Source: a virus
IMG/VR virus record: IMGVR_UViG_3300023174_000012
Span: 1 to 38,822 of that record
Reading direction: 5' to 3' (one strand)
Length of the DNA stretch: 38,822 nt
Shown piece after piece: positions 15,326 through 21,861 of this stretch. The position numbers and the translations under genes were made by a program. The notes below the pieces were generated by a model. It did no database searches. It saw only the letters and a list, made by a program, of their open reading frames with translations, and was not told where the DNA came from. Each line of letters begins with the position of its first letter. The first letter of the stretch is position 1.

Positions 15326-15665
15326 AGGTGCGACCTTTGAAACAGACATCCGTGACTGGTTTAGAGCAAATGGATACGACGCTGAACGACTTGCTCGAAC
15401 AGGTGCGAGAGATGAGGGCGACGTTGTTGTCCGTAAAGACTTCCTTGGTAGCATTGGAGTTATCGAATGCAAAGCGCCAGGAGCAGGAAATAAGATTGAC
15501 CTTAGTGGATGGACCAAAGAAGCCCAACTCGAATCAAAACATTACGCGGAGGCAAGAGGACTTGAAGAGGGCAAAGTACTACCATCACTCATAATTAAAG
15601 CAAGAGGCAAGTCAATAGCAGATTCGTATCTAGTATTAAGGTTGGGCGATGTATTTGGTGGATGA
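15297..15665 (+). CDS. Resolvase-like PD-(D/E)XK nuclease, 122 aa
   Basis: The motif order E15 (GATFETDIRDW), D42 (RDEGDVVV) and E57-x-K59 (VIECKAPG) fits Holliday-junction resolvase-like nucleases of the PD-(D/E)XK fold. It would cut branched replication intermediates. The ATG at 15297 is preferred because GAGG lies at a suitable distance; in-frame starts at 15291 (ATG) and 15285 (TTG) are alternatives. It overlaps the upstream small gene and, at the 3' end, the primase zinc-finger gene. Confidence 0.8.
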   Translation: MTTRKSHKARGATFETDIRDWFRANGYDAERLARTGARDEGDVVVRKDFLGSIGVIECKAPGAGNKIDLSGWTKEAQLESKHYAEARGLEEGKVLPSLIIKARGKSIADSYLVLRLGDVFGG

Positions 15666-16023
15666 CTTACCAGACATAGTGTCGGTGTTGAAGCACTACG
15701 GTGCCAACATTACACGTGCCTCTGGTCAAGTCAACATCAAGTGTCCGTTCCATAATGATAGCCATGCAAGTGCAAGTTTCAATACAAGACAGAATATATT
15801 TAATTGCTTCGCGTGTGGTATGCAAGGCAATAGCATTCAAATAATTGCTAAGAAAGAAGGGTGTGATATACGTGAAGCAAAGTCTATCGCAGAAGGAATT
15901 ACTGGGGAGAGCCACCAGCAAGTACGCGGGAAGCATCTCTCTGGCGGAAGATTACCTAGCAAGCAGGGGAATAACAAGGGAAGTAGCGCGTCTGGCGCGA
16001 TTAGGCGTAGTAGAGGAGCCTGA
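15649..16023 (+). CDS. DnaG-type primase, zinc-binding domain ORF, 124 aa
   Basis: Residues 28-58 show the CHC2 zinc motif of DnaG primases: C32, H35, C53 and C56 (IKCPFHND, IFNCFACGMQGN), followed by the usual helix (IIAKKEGCDIREAKSIAEGI). The last 35 residues lack similarity and read across DNA that, in the +1 frame, encodes the start of the Toprim protein. The two ORFs overlap by about 150-180 bases. Either two subunits are made, or a +1 frameshift joins them into one primase. Confidence 0.85.
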   Translation: MYLVDDLPDIVSVLKHYGANITRASGQVNIKCPFHNDSHASASFNTRQNIFNCFACGMQGNSIQIIAKKEGCDIREAKSIAEGITGESHQQVRGKHLSGGRLPSKQGNNKGSSASGAIRRSRGA

Positions 16024-16498
16024 ACCTGGACATGAACAGTACGCAGGAAGGCTCAGTATTCCGTACATTACGAAGACTGGCGTGGTTGATTTGCGTTTCC
16101 GCTCTCTTAATCCTGCCGTTGAACCGAAGTATATGGGTATGGTTGGTGTTGATACTCGCATGTACAACGTACTTGATATTGAGTATGCTGGCGATTGGAT
16201 TGGAGTCTGTGAAGGCGAGTTGGACACGCTTACTATGTCTCGCTTGGTTGGAATTCCCTGCGTTGGCGTTCCTGGAGCGAACTCTTGGAAAAAGCACTAT
16301 ACAAGACTCCTTGCGGATTTCGAACGTATCTTTGTTTTCGCCGACGGTGATGCCCCAGGTCGTGAGTTTGCCGCGGGATTATCGCGTGAACTACCAGTCA
16401 CCACGGTTACCCTCGGAGATGGAGAAGATGTTAACTCAGCATATATTAAATACGGGGCGGGCTTCATTAAAGAAAAGATGGGACTAAACATTGATTGA
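15872..16498 (+). CDS. DnaG-type primase, Toprim domain ORF, 208 aa
   Basis: Toprim motifs are clear: VCEGELDTL holds the catalytic Glu, and VFADGDAPGREFA the metal-binding DxD. The first 60 residues (YLASRGITREVARLARLG) match the start of the DnaG polymerase domain. It would synthesise RNA primers, with the zinc domain supplied by the preceding ORF. GTG at 15872 is chosen because AGAAGG lies upstream; GTG 15863 and TTG 15845 are in frame too. The total coding length of the two parts is that of a compact phage primase. Confidence 0.82.
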   Translation: MKQSLSQKELLGRATSKYAGSISLAEDYLASRGITREVARLARLGVVEEPEPGHEQYAGRLSIPYITKTGVVDLRFRSLNPAVEPKYMGMVGVDTRMYNVLDIEYAGDWIGVCEGELDTLTMSRLVGIPCVGVPGANSWKKHYTRLLADFERIFVFADGDAPGREFAAGLSRELPVTTVTLGDGEDVNSAYIKYGAGFIKEKMGLNID

Positions 16499-16832
16499 GA
16501 TTCCACCTTGTGGTATATGCGGACAACAGTTCGACAATATCTTTGAGGCAACCGACCACCTTATCGAAGATAGTGGTGAAGAAGAATTCAATCCAGAGAT
16601 AGTCTTGCCCAATGGGTATAGGTTATTAGTGGGCAGTATGCTACGTCAACTGTTTGAGAGTGCTGACAATCCAGAGGAAGTACGCACCATTACTCAGTTA
16701 ACTTACGGCACATTGTATGCAGCAGAGACTAACATAAGTATGATGAAGAAGTTGGTCGAAGATGCAATCATACATGAGCACATGTCTGAAATAGATTTAG
16801 AATTAAAAGAACTACTAGAGGAGGACAAGTGA
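16491..16832 (+). CDS. Putative zinc-finger protein, 113 aa
   Basis: It starts at a TTG overlapping the stop codon of the Toprim gene. The N-terminus CGICGQQFDNIFEATDHLIED looks like a C2H2-type finger (C7, C10, H23) with a missing or altered fourth ligand. The rest is acidic and helical. It overlaps the following gene by four bases. The function is unknown; it may bind a replication partner or DNA. Confidence 0.68.
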   Translation: MIEIPPCGICGQQFDNIFEATDHLIEDSGEEEFNPEIVLPNGYRLLVGSMLRQLFESADNPEEVRTITQLTYGTLYAAETNISMMKKLVEDAIIHEHMSEIDLELKELLEEDK

Positions 16833-17125
16833 GCATCAAACGTGAGTTACACCTAGAGACACACCTAGGCAATACAACTAATGAGTTGTCAGAACTATTG
16901 CTTAGCAAGCATCGTGACTATGGTCCAAAGAATATATCACTAGCCCCTGGCGGTGCTATCAATGGACTACGAGTACGTATGCACGACAAGTTAGCACGTA
17001 TCAATAACCTAGTTGATAGCGGTGCAGACCCAGAACATGAGTCATTAGAAGATTCATTTAAGGATATGGCAAACTATGCAATCATCGGATTGCTAGTACT
17101 GAGAGGACAGTGGGATAACGAATGA
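16829..17125 (+). CDS. DUF1599-like (nucleotide modification-associated) protein, 98 aa
   Basis: The pattern KHRDYGPKNI, LRVRMHDKLARINNL and FKDMANYAIIGLLVLRG fits the DUF1599 family, which has been linked by gene context to nucleotide modification and which resembles all-alpha NTP-pyrophosphohydrolase proteins. A role in the nucleotide pool or in base modification is possible but unproven here. It starts with GTG, overlapping the upstream TGA (GTGA), behind GAGGAGG. Confidence 0.7.
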   Translation: MSIKRELHLETHLGNTTNELSELLLSKHRDYGPKNISLAPGGAINGLRVRMHDKLARINNLVDSGADPEHESLEDSFKDMANYAIIGLLVLRGQWDNE

Positions 17126-17445
17126 AGATATTCGGACCATACAAAGGTAGCAAGCAAAACGGCGGGAGACCAATCTATGTTTTTAAGCGGAAGAAAAAAG
17201 ATGGGACGACCACCACTACTTCTAGTAATAAGGCTCGCGTGGATTATGAGAAAGCAACGGGTAAAAACCTACCGAAAGACTCAGAAGTAGACCACAAGAA
17301 TAACAAGGGCAGAGCAGGCGATGACCGCATCGCTAACCTCCGCGTTCTAAAGAAGAAGGACAACGTTGCGCTTGAAAACAAGCGACGTGCAACTAAGAAG
17401 GTTGTCAAGAAAACTACTAAGAAAGCGGTTAAAAAGAAGCCATGA
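17122..17445 (+). CDS. HNH endonuclease-like protein with lysine-rich tail, 107 aa
   Basis: The core SEVDHKNNKGRAGDDRIANL contains the D57-H58-x-N60 start of an HNH site and the later NLRVL segment of that fold. The N-terminal beta part (FGPYKGSKQNGGRPIYVFK) precedes it, and residues 88-107 are nearly all Lys/Ala/Thr. It could be a homing-type or packaging-associated nuclease. It overlaps both neighbours by four bases, so it is fully embedded in the operon rather than inserted as a mobile element. Confidence 0.75.
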   Translation: MKIFGPYKGSKQNGGRPIYVFKRKKKDGTTTTTSSNKARVDYEKATGKNLPKDSEVDHKNNKGRAGDDRIANLRVLKKKDNVALENKRRATKKVVKKTTKKAVKKKP

Positions 17446-18185
17446 AAACTATAGTCTGTGTGTCCGATTTACAAGTACCTTATCACGATAAGCGTGCCGT
17501 CGCTAACCTTGCTGCTTTTATCAAGGCCTACAAGCCAACCGAAGTAGTATCCGTTGGAGATGAAATGGATATGCAGACTATTTCTAAATGGTCAAAGGGT
17601 ACCCCTTTAGAGTATGAGCGTTCTATCGGACGGGATAGAGACGAGACAACTCGGGTGCTCGAGTCACTCAAGGTCAAGCATATCATTCGGTCAAACCACA
17701 CGGACCGATTGTATAACACTGTTATGATGCGTGCTCCTGGGTTGCTCGGGCTACCCGAGTTGGACTTGCCACAGTTCCTACGTTTACCAGATATTGGTGC
17801 TACATATCATGAGAAGCCTTATGAGTTAGCACCTAACTGGTTGTTAATGCATGGTGATGAAGGTTCGATGAAGTCAATCGGCGGACTCACTGCATTAGGT
17901 TTAGCGATGCGCACAGGCAAGTCCGTTGTCTGCGGTCATACTCACCGCATGGGTCTATCACATCATACGCAAGCCTATGGCTCTGCTACACCTCAAACTG
18001 TATGGGGTATGGAAGTAGGCAACCTCATGAAGTACAAAGAAGCAAAGTATATTAAGGGTGGACTATTCACATGGCAACAGGGCTTTGGTATGTTGTATGT
18101 CGATGGTCGTACCGTAGTGCCAGTGACTATTCCAATTGCTAAGGATGGCTCGTTCATTGTAGAAGGTAAGGTGTGGGGTCGATGA
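17442..18185 (+). CDS. Metallophosphoesterase, 247 aa
   Basis: The metallophosphoesterase motifs are in order: SDLQVPYHD (D9), VGDEMD (D40), RSNHTDR (N85-H86), MHGDEG (H137) and CGHTHR (H166, H168). The first motif has DLQ instead of the usual DxH, so one metal ligand may be changed or supplied by H15. Phage members of this family hydrolyse nucleotides or phosphodiesters, and some repair RNA or DNA ends. It is operon-coupled on both sides by ATGA overlaps. Confidence 0.85.
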   Translation: MKTIVCVSDLQVPYHDKRAVANLAAFIKAYKPTEVVSVGDEMDMQTISKWSKGTPLEYERSIGRDRDETTRVLESLKVKHIIRSNHTDRLYNTVMMRAPGLLGLPELDLPQFLRLPDIGATYHEKPYELAPNWLLMHGDEGSMKSIGGLTALGLAMRTGKSVVCGHTHRMGLSHHTQAYGSATPQTVWGMEVGNLMKYKEAKYIKGGLFTWQQGFGMLYVDGRTVVPVTIPIAKDGSFIVEGKVWGR

Positions 18186-18868
18186 ACTGGGAGCGTATTA
18201 AGCCGTGGGAATACATCGTATCACACGTTGCTGATGAATATAATAAGAAGTTTTCTATGGTCGACCGTGATGACATTAAGCAGTCGCTCTACGAATGGTT
18301 TGTGTCGCACCCTAAGAAGTTAACCGAATGGGAAGGCTTCTCGAAGAAGTCTGCGCAGAACCTACTGTATCGTTCGCTTCGCAATCAAGCATTAGACTAT
18401 TGTCTATACTGGAAAGCAAAGTCATTAGGCTATGAGCCATCAGATTTATTCTACTATGAGCCAGCAGTAGTTGAGGCTATCCTGCCAGCAGTACTACGCG
18501 GTGACATAACAGAGGCACCAGTGCTCAACTTAGGTATGCCTGGAAAGCCTTCTGCACCAGCAGAGGGTGGCAACATGATGGCTATGATGGCTGAGATTAA
18601 GGCTGCATATCTGAAACTATCTATAGAGGATAGATACATTCTCTATCACAAGTATGCAAACTCTTTAAGTAATGCTGCAATTGCAGAGGAACTCGCCTTA
18701 CCTAGTGATGATGCTGCACGCATGAGGCATAATCGTGCAATTAAAAGACTCATCACTAGGCTCGGCGGTTTCCGCCCATACCTAGATAAAGACGAGGCGA
18801 GCGAGGTTGGGCAAGACGATAGTCATAATGAAGATAATGGTAAGGAAGAACAGGAAGCCAACGAGTAA
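18182..18868 (+). CDS. Sigma factor-like protein, 228 aa
   Basis: The C-terminal part (LSIEDRYILYHKYANSLSN, IAEELALPSDDAARMRHNRA) resembles sigma region 4: a helix-turn-helix followed by an arginine-rich recognition helix. The N-terminal part (VDRDDIKQSLYEWFVSHP) could be a reduced region 2. It ends in an acidic tail. It may direct host RNA polymerase to late phage promoters, a counterpart to the WhiB-like protein on the other strand. ATG 18182 (ATGA overlap) is preferred over GTG 18173. Confidence 0.7.
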   Translation: MNWERIKPWEYIVSHVADEYNKKFSMVDRDDIKQSLYEWFVSHPKKLTEWEGFSKKSAQNLLYRSLRNQALDYCLYWKAKSLGYEPSDLFYYEPAVVEAILPAVLRGDITEAPVLNLGMPGKPSAPAEGGNMMAMMAEIKAAYLKLSIEDRYILYHKYANSLSNAAIAEELALPSDDAARMRHNRAIKRLITRLGGFRPYLDKDEASEVGQDDSHNEDNGKEEQEANE

Positions 18869-18872
18869 CTCC

Positions 18873-19298
18873 CTATCCATAAATCTCCCATCGCTCATGT
18901 TCCTCGAACTCAGCAATCTCTCTACCTCTGGCGTTTCTTACGTGTTCAATCAACTGTCCAGGGGTAATGAGATAACCTCTTGACGGATTAGGTGGGATGT
19001 TGCAGGTGACAGGCTTGCCTATCTCCCAGATTGCTTCTTTAAGTCTATGTATTGGAACAATAAGTACTGAGTCCTCTAGTACAAATCCCCAGTGTGTAGC
19101 CTGACTTACCCTAACACCAGATGGTCTCCAACTCTCATTACCTACATACCAACACTCAGTCTCGATGTATAGGTTGCCAGTCTGAACCCATTTCCTGTCT
19201 GTCTTAACTTCTACTGTATCAAGGTGGAGCAAGTCTGCTATCTTGCTCTCACCTACCATGCCGTCTCTGTAGTCTAGGTCCCAGTTACTATCTTTCAT
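18873..19298 (-). CDS. PD-(D/E)XK nuclease-like protein, 141 aa
   Basis: Residues 10-46 contain E17 (DGMVGESKI), D27, E30-x-K32 (VEVKTDRKW) and a GNLYIETECW segment, the usual catalytic layout of small PD-(D/E)XK phage nucleases. The start at 19298 is supported by GGAGGGC four bases upstream and an ATGA overlap with the small gene before it; a longer start at 19322 lacks a site. It is the last gene of the leftward operon and runs tail-to-tail with the sigma-like gene, with only four bases between them. Confidence 0.75.
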   Translation of the reverse strand: MKDSNWDLDYRDGMVGESKIADLLHLDTVEVKTDRKWVQTGNLYIETECWYVGNESWRPSGVRVSQATHWGFVLEDSVLIVPIHRLKEAIWEIGKPVTCNIPPNPSRGYLITPGQLIEHVRNARGREIAEFEEHERWEIYG

Positions 19299-19408
19299 TT
19301 GCCCTCCATGTATCTCGTCCATGCTTTGTCCCAGTCGTAACTCTCAAAGTATTCTTCGATACTCTCAACAACTTCGTTTTGTAGTTTCTGCATCTCTTCA
19401 TCTTTCAT
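19295..19408 (-). CDS. Small acidic protein, 37 aa
   Basis: A short ORF with a strong ribosome binding site (AGGAGGGTAA) and ATGA overlap with the next gene. It encodes a charged helix with aromatic residues (NEVVESIEEYFESYDWDKAW). The function is unknown. The very good translation signals and the overlaps at both ends argue that it is real. Confidence 0.65.
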   Translation of the reverse strand: MKDEEMQKLQNEVVESIEEYFESYDWDKAWTRYMEGK

Positions 19409-19585
19409 TTACCCTCCTGTAGAATAGAAGCCAGAGCCATTAAACTTAACTGGTGGTGCTGAGTATAACCTCGACATAGGTTCATTACACTTGTCGCAGT
19501 AGGGTATGATTTCATCTTCTGTCATGCCTCTAGTAACAGTGATAACCTCTGAGTCATTGTCACACTTGTAATCATAACTAGCCAC
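19409..19585 (-). CDS. FmdB-like zinc-ribbon protein, 58 aa
   Basis: ASYDYKCDND at the start and YCDKCNEPMSRLYSAPPVKF later match FmdB-family small zinc ribbons, which usually begin with a similar Tyr-Lys-Cys segment. Three of the four expected cysteines are present (C8, C30, C33); the second is replaced by Asp. The GTG at 19585 overlaps the upstream TAG by one base; a longer start at 19627 would extend into the preceding gene without need. The function is unknown, possibly regulatory. Confidence 0.72.
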   Translation of the reverse strand: MASYDYKCDNDSEVITVTRGMTEDEIIPYCDKCNEPMSRLYSAPPVKFNGSGFYSTGG

Positions 19586-19977
19586 TAGTACCAACCTTTC
19601 TTCTGATGAAACTTCCATGCCATGCAAGGCGTGCCGTATCTGTGCATGATGTAGGCAAAGCCTCTGTCAATCTGTAATGTGGCAGGCAACTTAGGGTCTA
19701 GCCCTAGTATCTGAGGTATACCCCCAGCGTTCTTACCCATTACCTTTACCTTGTTGTATGCTTCCGTTCGCCAGTTGGACTCCTGTGTCCATAGTTTATC
19801 TAAGCACTCGTACTGATTAACAGACCATGCAAGTACTACATCCTGAGCATAAGCCTTGCTATCTGCAACTACCCATTCCCTTACTGGCATTGATACTTCC
19901 TCTGGTCGGCTGGCCGACCGAGTAAATAGAAACAACACCACTGTTACAATAAGTAATACAATCAGTTTCTTGGTCAT
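19585..19977 (-). CDS. Exported lytic transglycosylase-like protein, 130 aa
   Basis: Residues 4-19 form a hydrophobic signal or anchor. The domain after residue 50 (YECLDKLWTQESNW, GGIPQILGLDPKLPA, YIMHRYGTPCMAW, HQKKGWY) is a well-known actinobacterial transglycosylase-like module with E66 as likely catalytic residue and C58/C118 as a possible disulphide. It should act on peptidoglycan outside the membrane. A palindromic repeat lies in its coding start; an internal ATG at 19890 with AGAGGAA upstream could give a second, cytoplasmic form. It overlaps whiB by ATGA. Confidence 0.78.
   Translation of the reverse strand: MTKKLIVLLIVTVVLFLFTRSASRPEEVSMPVREWVVADSKAYAQDVVLAWSVNQYECLDKLWTQESNWRTEAYNKVKVMGKNAGGIPQILGLDPKLPATLQIDRGFAYIMHRYGTPCMAWKFHQKKGWY
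19904..19919. repeat. 16-bp palindromic repeat, copy a
   Basis: GGTCGGCTGGCCGACC. It lies within the transglycosylase coding start (encoding RSASRP) and 13 bases upstream of its internal ATG at 19890. Confidence 0.9.
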
Positions 19978-20387
19978 ACTACACCTTCCAAGTAGGGTCT
20001 AATCCTTGTCGCAAACATAACCGCTGCTTCTTCTTCATCAGAGGTAACCTTACGACTTGGACCTACTTCATCGCTGTATCTTGAACGAACCTTTCGTCCT
20101 TTATTGTAAGGGTCGACACGATAATCAAGCCCTCGTTCCTTAGCCATCGCTATTCTTTGACCAGCAAGTATACCACCCCAGATGCCATACGCTAGGTTCT
20201 CAGGCTTCATACCCTCTTCTAAACACTTCTCCCGAATAGGGCATCGGCCACACATGTTCATAGCATACTTAATCTCTGGCACCATACGCCTTAGAATAGT
20301 GTCAGGTCTGCCACCATTAGGCACAGTTGGAAACCATGCGTCAGGGTTGGCATCCCCACTACAAAGACCTTGCAATTGACTAATCAT
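19974..20387 (-). CDS. whiB: WhiB-family iron-sulphur transcription regulator, 137 aa
   Basis: The four cluster-binding cysteines are C9, C46, C49 and C55 (GLCSGDANPDAWFP; MNMCGRCPIREKC), followed by the GIWGG turn and a basic C-terminal region, as in actinobacterial WhiB/Wbl proteins. These bind sigma factor region 4 and change promoter choice; phage versions are known to interfere with host regulation. This is the best host indicator in the window. The ATG at 20387 is preferred; a longer frame from 20423 overlaps the acidic gene upstream. Confidence 0.9.
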   Translation of the reverse strand: MISQLQGLCSGDANPDAWFPTVPNGGRPDTILRRMVPEIKYAMNMCGRCPIREKCLEEGMKPENLAYGIWGGILAGQRIAMAKERGLDYRVDPYNKGRKVRSRYSDEVGPSRKVTSDEEEAAVMFATRIRPYLEGVV

Positions 20388-20514
20388 CTCCCCACATCCT
20401 GTCTGGTTCTCCGTCGTAATCAATCAGGTCGTCAAGTGTATCCTCGTCAAGTTCATCATACTCATCATCATCCAACTCGAATACATCATCATTCAATGGT
20501 GGTTCGTAACTCAT
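20380..20514 (-). CDS. Small, very acidic protein, 44 aa
   Basis: The ATG at 20514 follows GAGGAGGGGCT, a strong ribosome binding site, and overlaps the upstream TGA by ATGA. About half the residues are Asp or Glu (VFELDDDEYDELDEDTLDD). Very acidic phage proteins of this size can be DNA mimics or partners for basic host proteins, but this is only inference. It overlaps the whiB start by eight bases. Confidence 0.7.
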   Translation of the reverse strand: MSYEPPLNDDVFELDDDEYDELDEDTLDDLIDYDGEPDRMWGDD

Positions 20515-20696
20515 AGCCCCTCCTCCTCGCATAGTTGTTCGTAGGCATCCATTACAATGTCAGGGACATCGTTGCTATCTATGTCATTGTCACCTCTAAA
20601 CCATTCTGCGTGTACTCCATACTCACCCACATAGGTATGCACAGAGTAATCTCCAAACCGCCATTCATACTTAGTTTCCGTAACATCCATGCTCAT
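20511..20696 (-). CDS. Hypothetical protein, 61 aa
   Basis: An acidic protein with several Tyr and Trp residues (YEWRFGDYSVHTYVGEYGVH), probably a small beta domain followed by a helix. It is coupled at both ends, TAATG with the upstream gene and ATGA with the downstream one. It is unrecognised. Confidence 0.68.
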   Translation of the reverse strand: MSMDVTETKYEWRFGDYSVHTYVGEYGVHAEWFRGDNDIDSNDVPDIVMDAYEQLCEEEGL

Positions 20697-20827
20697 TATG
20701 CCACCTCTCGTAGTAGTAATCGGACTTGTGCTATCTTCTTATCTAGCCGTATGTCTGTCTCTGCTGTAAGCATTTGCAGGTAGTCTATCAGGACTTCCCG
20801 CAATTGTTCCTTCTGTTCTGTCGTCAT
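20696..20827 (-). CDS. Small helical protein, 43 aa
   Basis: The ATG at 20827 has AGGAG upstream, and the stop overlaps the next start by TAATG. It encodes one or two charged helices with a Leu-rich pattern (REVLIDYLQMLTAET, RLLLREVA) that could be a coiled coil. The function is unknown. Confidence 0.62.
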   Translation of the reverse strand: MTTEQKEQLREVLIDYLQMLTAETDIRLDKKIAQVRLLLREVA

Positions 20828-20834
20828 GATACTC

Positions 20835-21044
20835 CTATCCTGCATTGTGAGAGGGTACGAATACTCGATACACCTCTGCGTTGATTAGTTCTTTAGCCCA
20901 GTCAAGGGCTTTCTCTTGCGTGTCGAATGGACCATAATGCACAAGTCCGTCGACAGTTTGTGTCGAGGTAATCCACCCAGACACCCACATTCCCTTGAAC
21001 GGGTCATGGTCGGCTGGCCGACCACTAGAAGCCGAAGTAGTCAT
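20835..21044 (-). CDS. Hypothetical protein, 69 aa
   Basis: The part from WVSGWITSTQ to AEVYRVFVPS looks like a compact alpha/beta domain. The first 18 residues cover the palindromic repeat (encoding SGRPADH), so they may be a translated regulatory element rather than part of the fold. The ATG at 21044 has AAAGGTAGG upstream and overlaps the amidotransferase stop by 20 bases. An in-frame ATG at 20990, 17 bases after the palindrome, is an alternative start with a poorly spaced AAGGG. Confidence 0.62.
   Translation of the reverse strand: MTTSASSGRPADHDPFKGMWVSGWITSTQTVDGLVHYGPFDTQEKALDWAKELINAEVYRVFVPSHNAG
21008..21023. repeat. 16-bp palindromic repeat, copy b
   Basis: GGTCGGCTGGCCGACC within the start of the 69-residue gene and directly after the amidotransferase stop region; 17 bases upstream of the in-frame ATG at 20990. 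Confidence 0.9.
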
Positions 21045-21861
21045 TGTAATAACCTACCTTTCCTTTCTTGTTGTATGCGTATCGGTCAGACTCAGGTGTC
21101 CAGCATAGGCAAGTATCTTGGTACATACCATCGCAGTCATAGCAAGTAAAGCACATCTCGCAGTAGTAAGGGTTAGAGTCTAACTCACCTACACTGAGAC
21201 AGTGAGCACATGAAGCCTGTTCACCTGCACCATAACCGCTATCGTTAAGTGCTACGGCAGATGAGTAACTGGGTGTATCTAGGTAACTGCCCCAAGCAGA
21301 TTGCTTGTAGGTAGAGTTAGACCACCACATTCCCTCATCATCCCAGTGACCAGCGTTCTCGTTGATGATGTAGCAGGTCTCCTTAGCACTAGGGTCAAGG
21401 GTGAAGATAACTATCTTACTACCTAATGCCCACTTGCTAACCATAGCCCACACATGGTCGTCGTCTAATGCAGCAACACCACCCATAGCAGGTAAGGTAT
21501 CCTCTGCAAAGATACGCGTGTCACTTCTGCGGTCGCCTGCTGAGATGCTGATGTCAAGGATACCATTGTGTGCTAAGTATGTATCAGGATTGCTAGGCAC
21601 CTTGAATGGGTGACAGTTATCCTCATTCTTGACACCATGCGTAGCATAGCGAGCATGGAACATAGCATAACTATCTGGATACTGCTTGCGTACTTCTAGG
21701 AACTGCTTGATTACTTTCTTGCTGGACATGCCACGACCAGTGACAATGCCATTGGGCGTGATTACCGCAAAGCCAAAGCCATGCGGATTATTACATGATG
21801 CACATTCCAAGTCCTTCTTACGAGGCGTGGAATTAGGCGAGGCTACAACGAGTAGACACAT
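21025..21861 (-). CDS. Class II glutamine amidotransferase-like protein with Cys-rich tail, 278 aa
   Basis: Met1 is followed by Cys2, the N-terminal nucleophile of class II (Ntn) glutamine amidotransferases. Further motifs fit the family: HGFGFAV (27-33), FHARYATHG (68-76, glutamine binding), CHPF (83-86), LAHNG (96-100, oxyanion region) and SDTR (113-116). It would release ammonia from glutamine or act on a gamma-glutamyl amide. Residues 218-253 hold eight cysteines in CxxC pairs, a zinc-binding tail unusual for the family. It starts directly after the amidoligase stop (TAAATG), so the two are a functional pair. Confidence 0.85.
   Translation of the reverse strand: MCLLVVASPNSTPRKKDLECASCNNPHGFGFAVITPNGIVTGRGMSSKKVIKQFLEVRKQYPDSYAMFHARYATHGVKNEDNCHPFKVPSNPDTYLAHNGILDISISAGDRRSDTRIFAEDTLPAMGGVAALDDDHVWAMVSKWALGSKIVIFTLDPSAKETCYIINENAGHWDDEGMWWSNSTYKQSAWGSYLDTPSYSSAVALNDSGYGAGEQASCAHCLSVGELDSNPYYCEMCFTCYDCDGMYQDTCLCWTPESDRYAYNKKGKVGYYNDYFGF

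Noticed and set aside
15328-15594. 88-residue alternative frame over the resolvase-like gene
   Set aside because: The PD-(D/E)XK motifs are in the other frame; this one lacks a ribosome binding site.
17122-17445. HNH gene as a mobile homing element
   Set aside because: Both ends overlap neighbouring genes by four bases and no repeat or insertion scar is seen, so it looks like a resident operon member.
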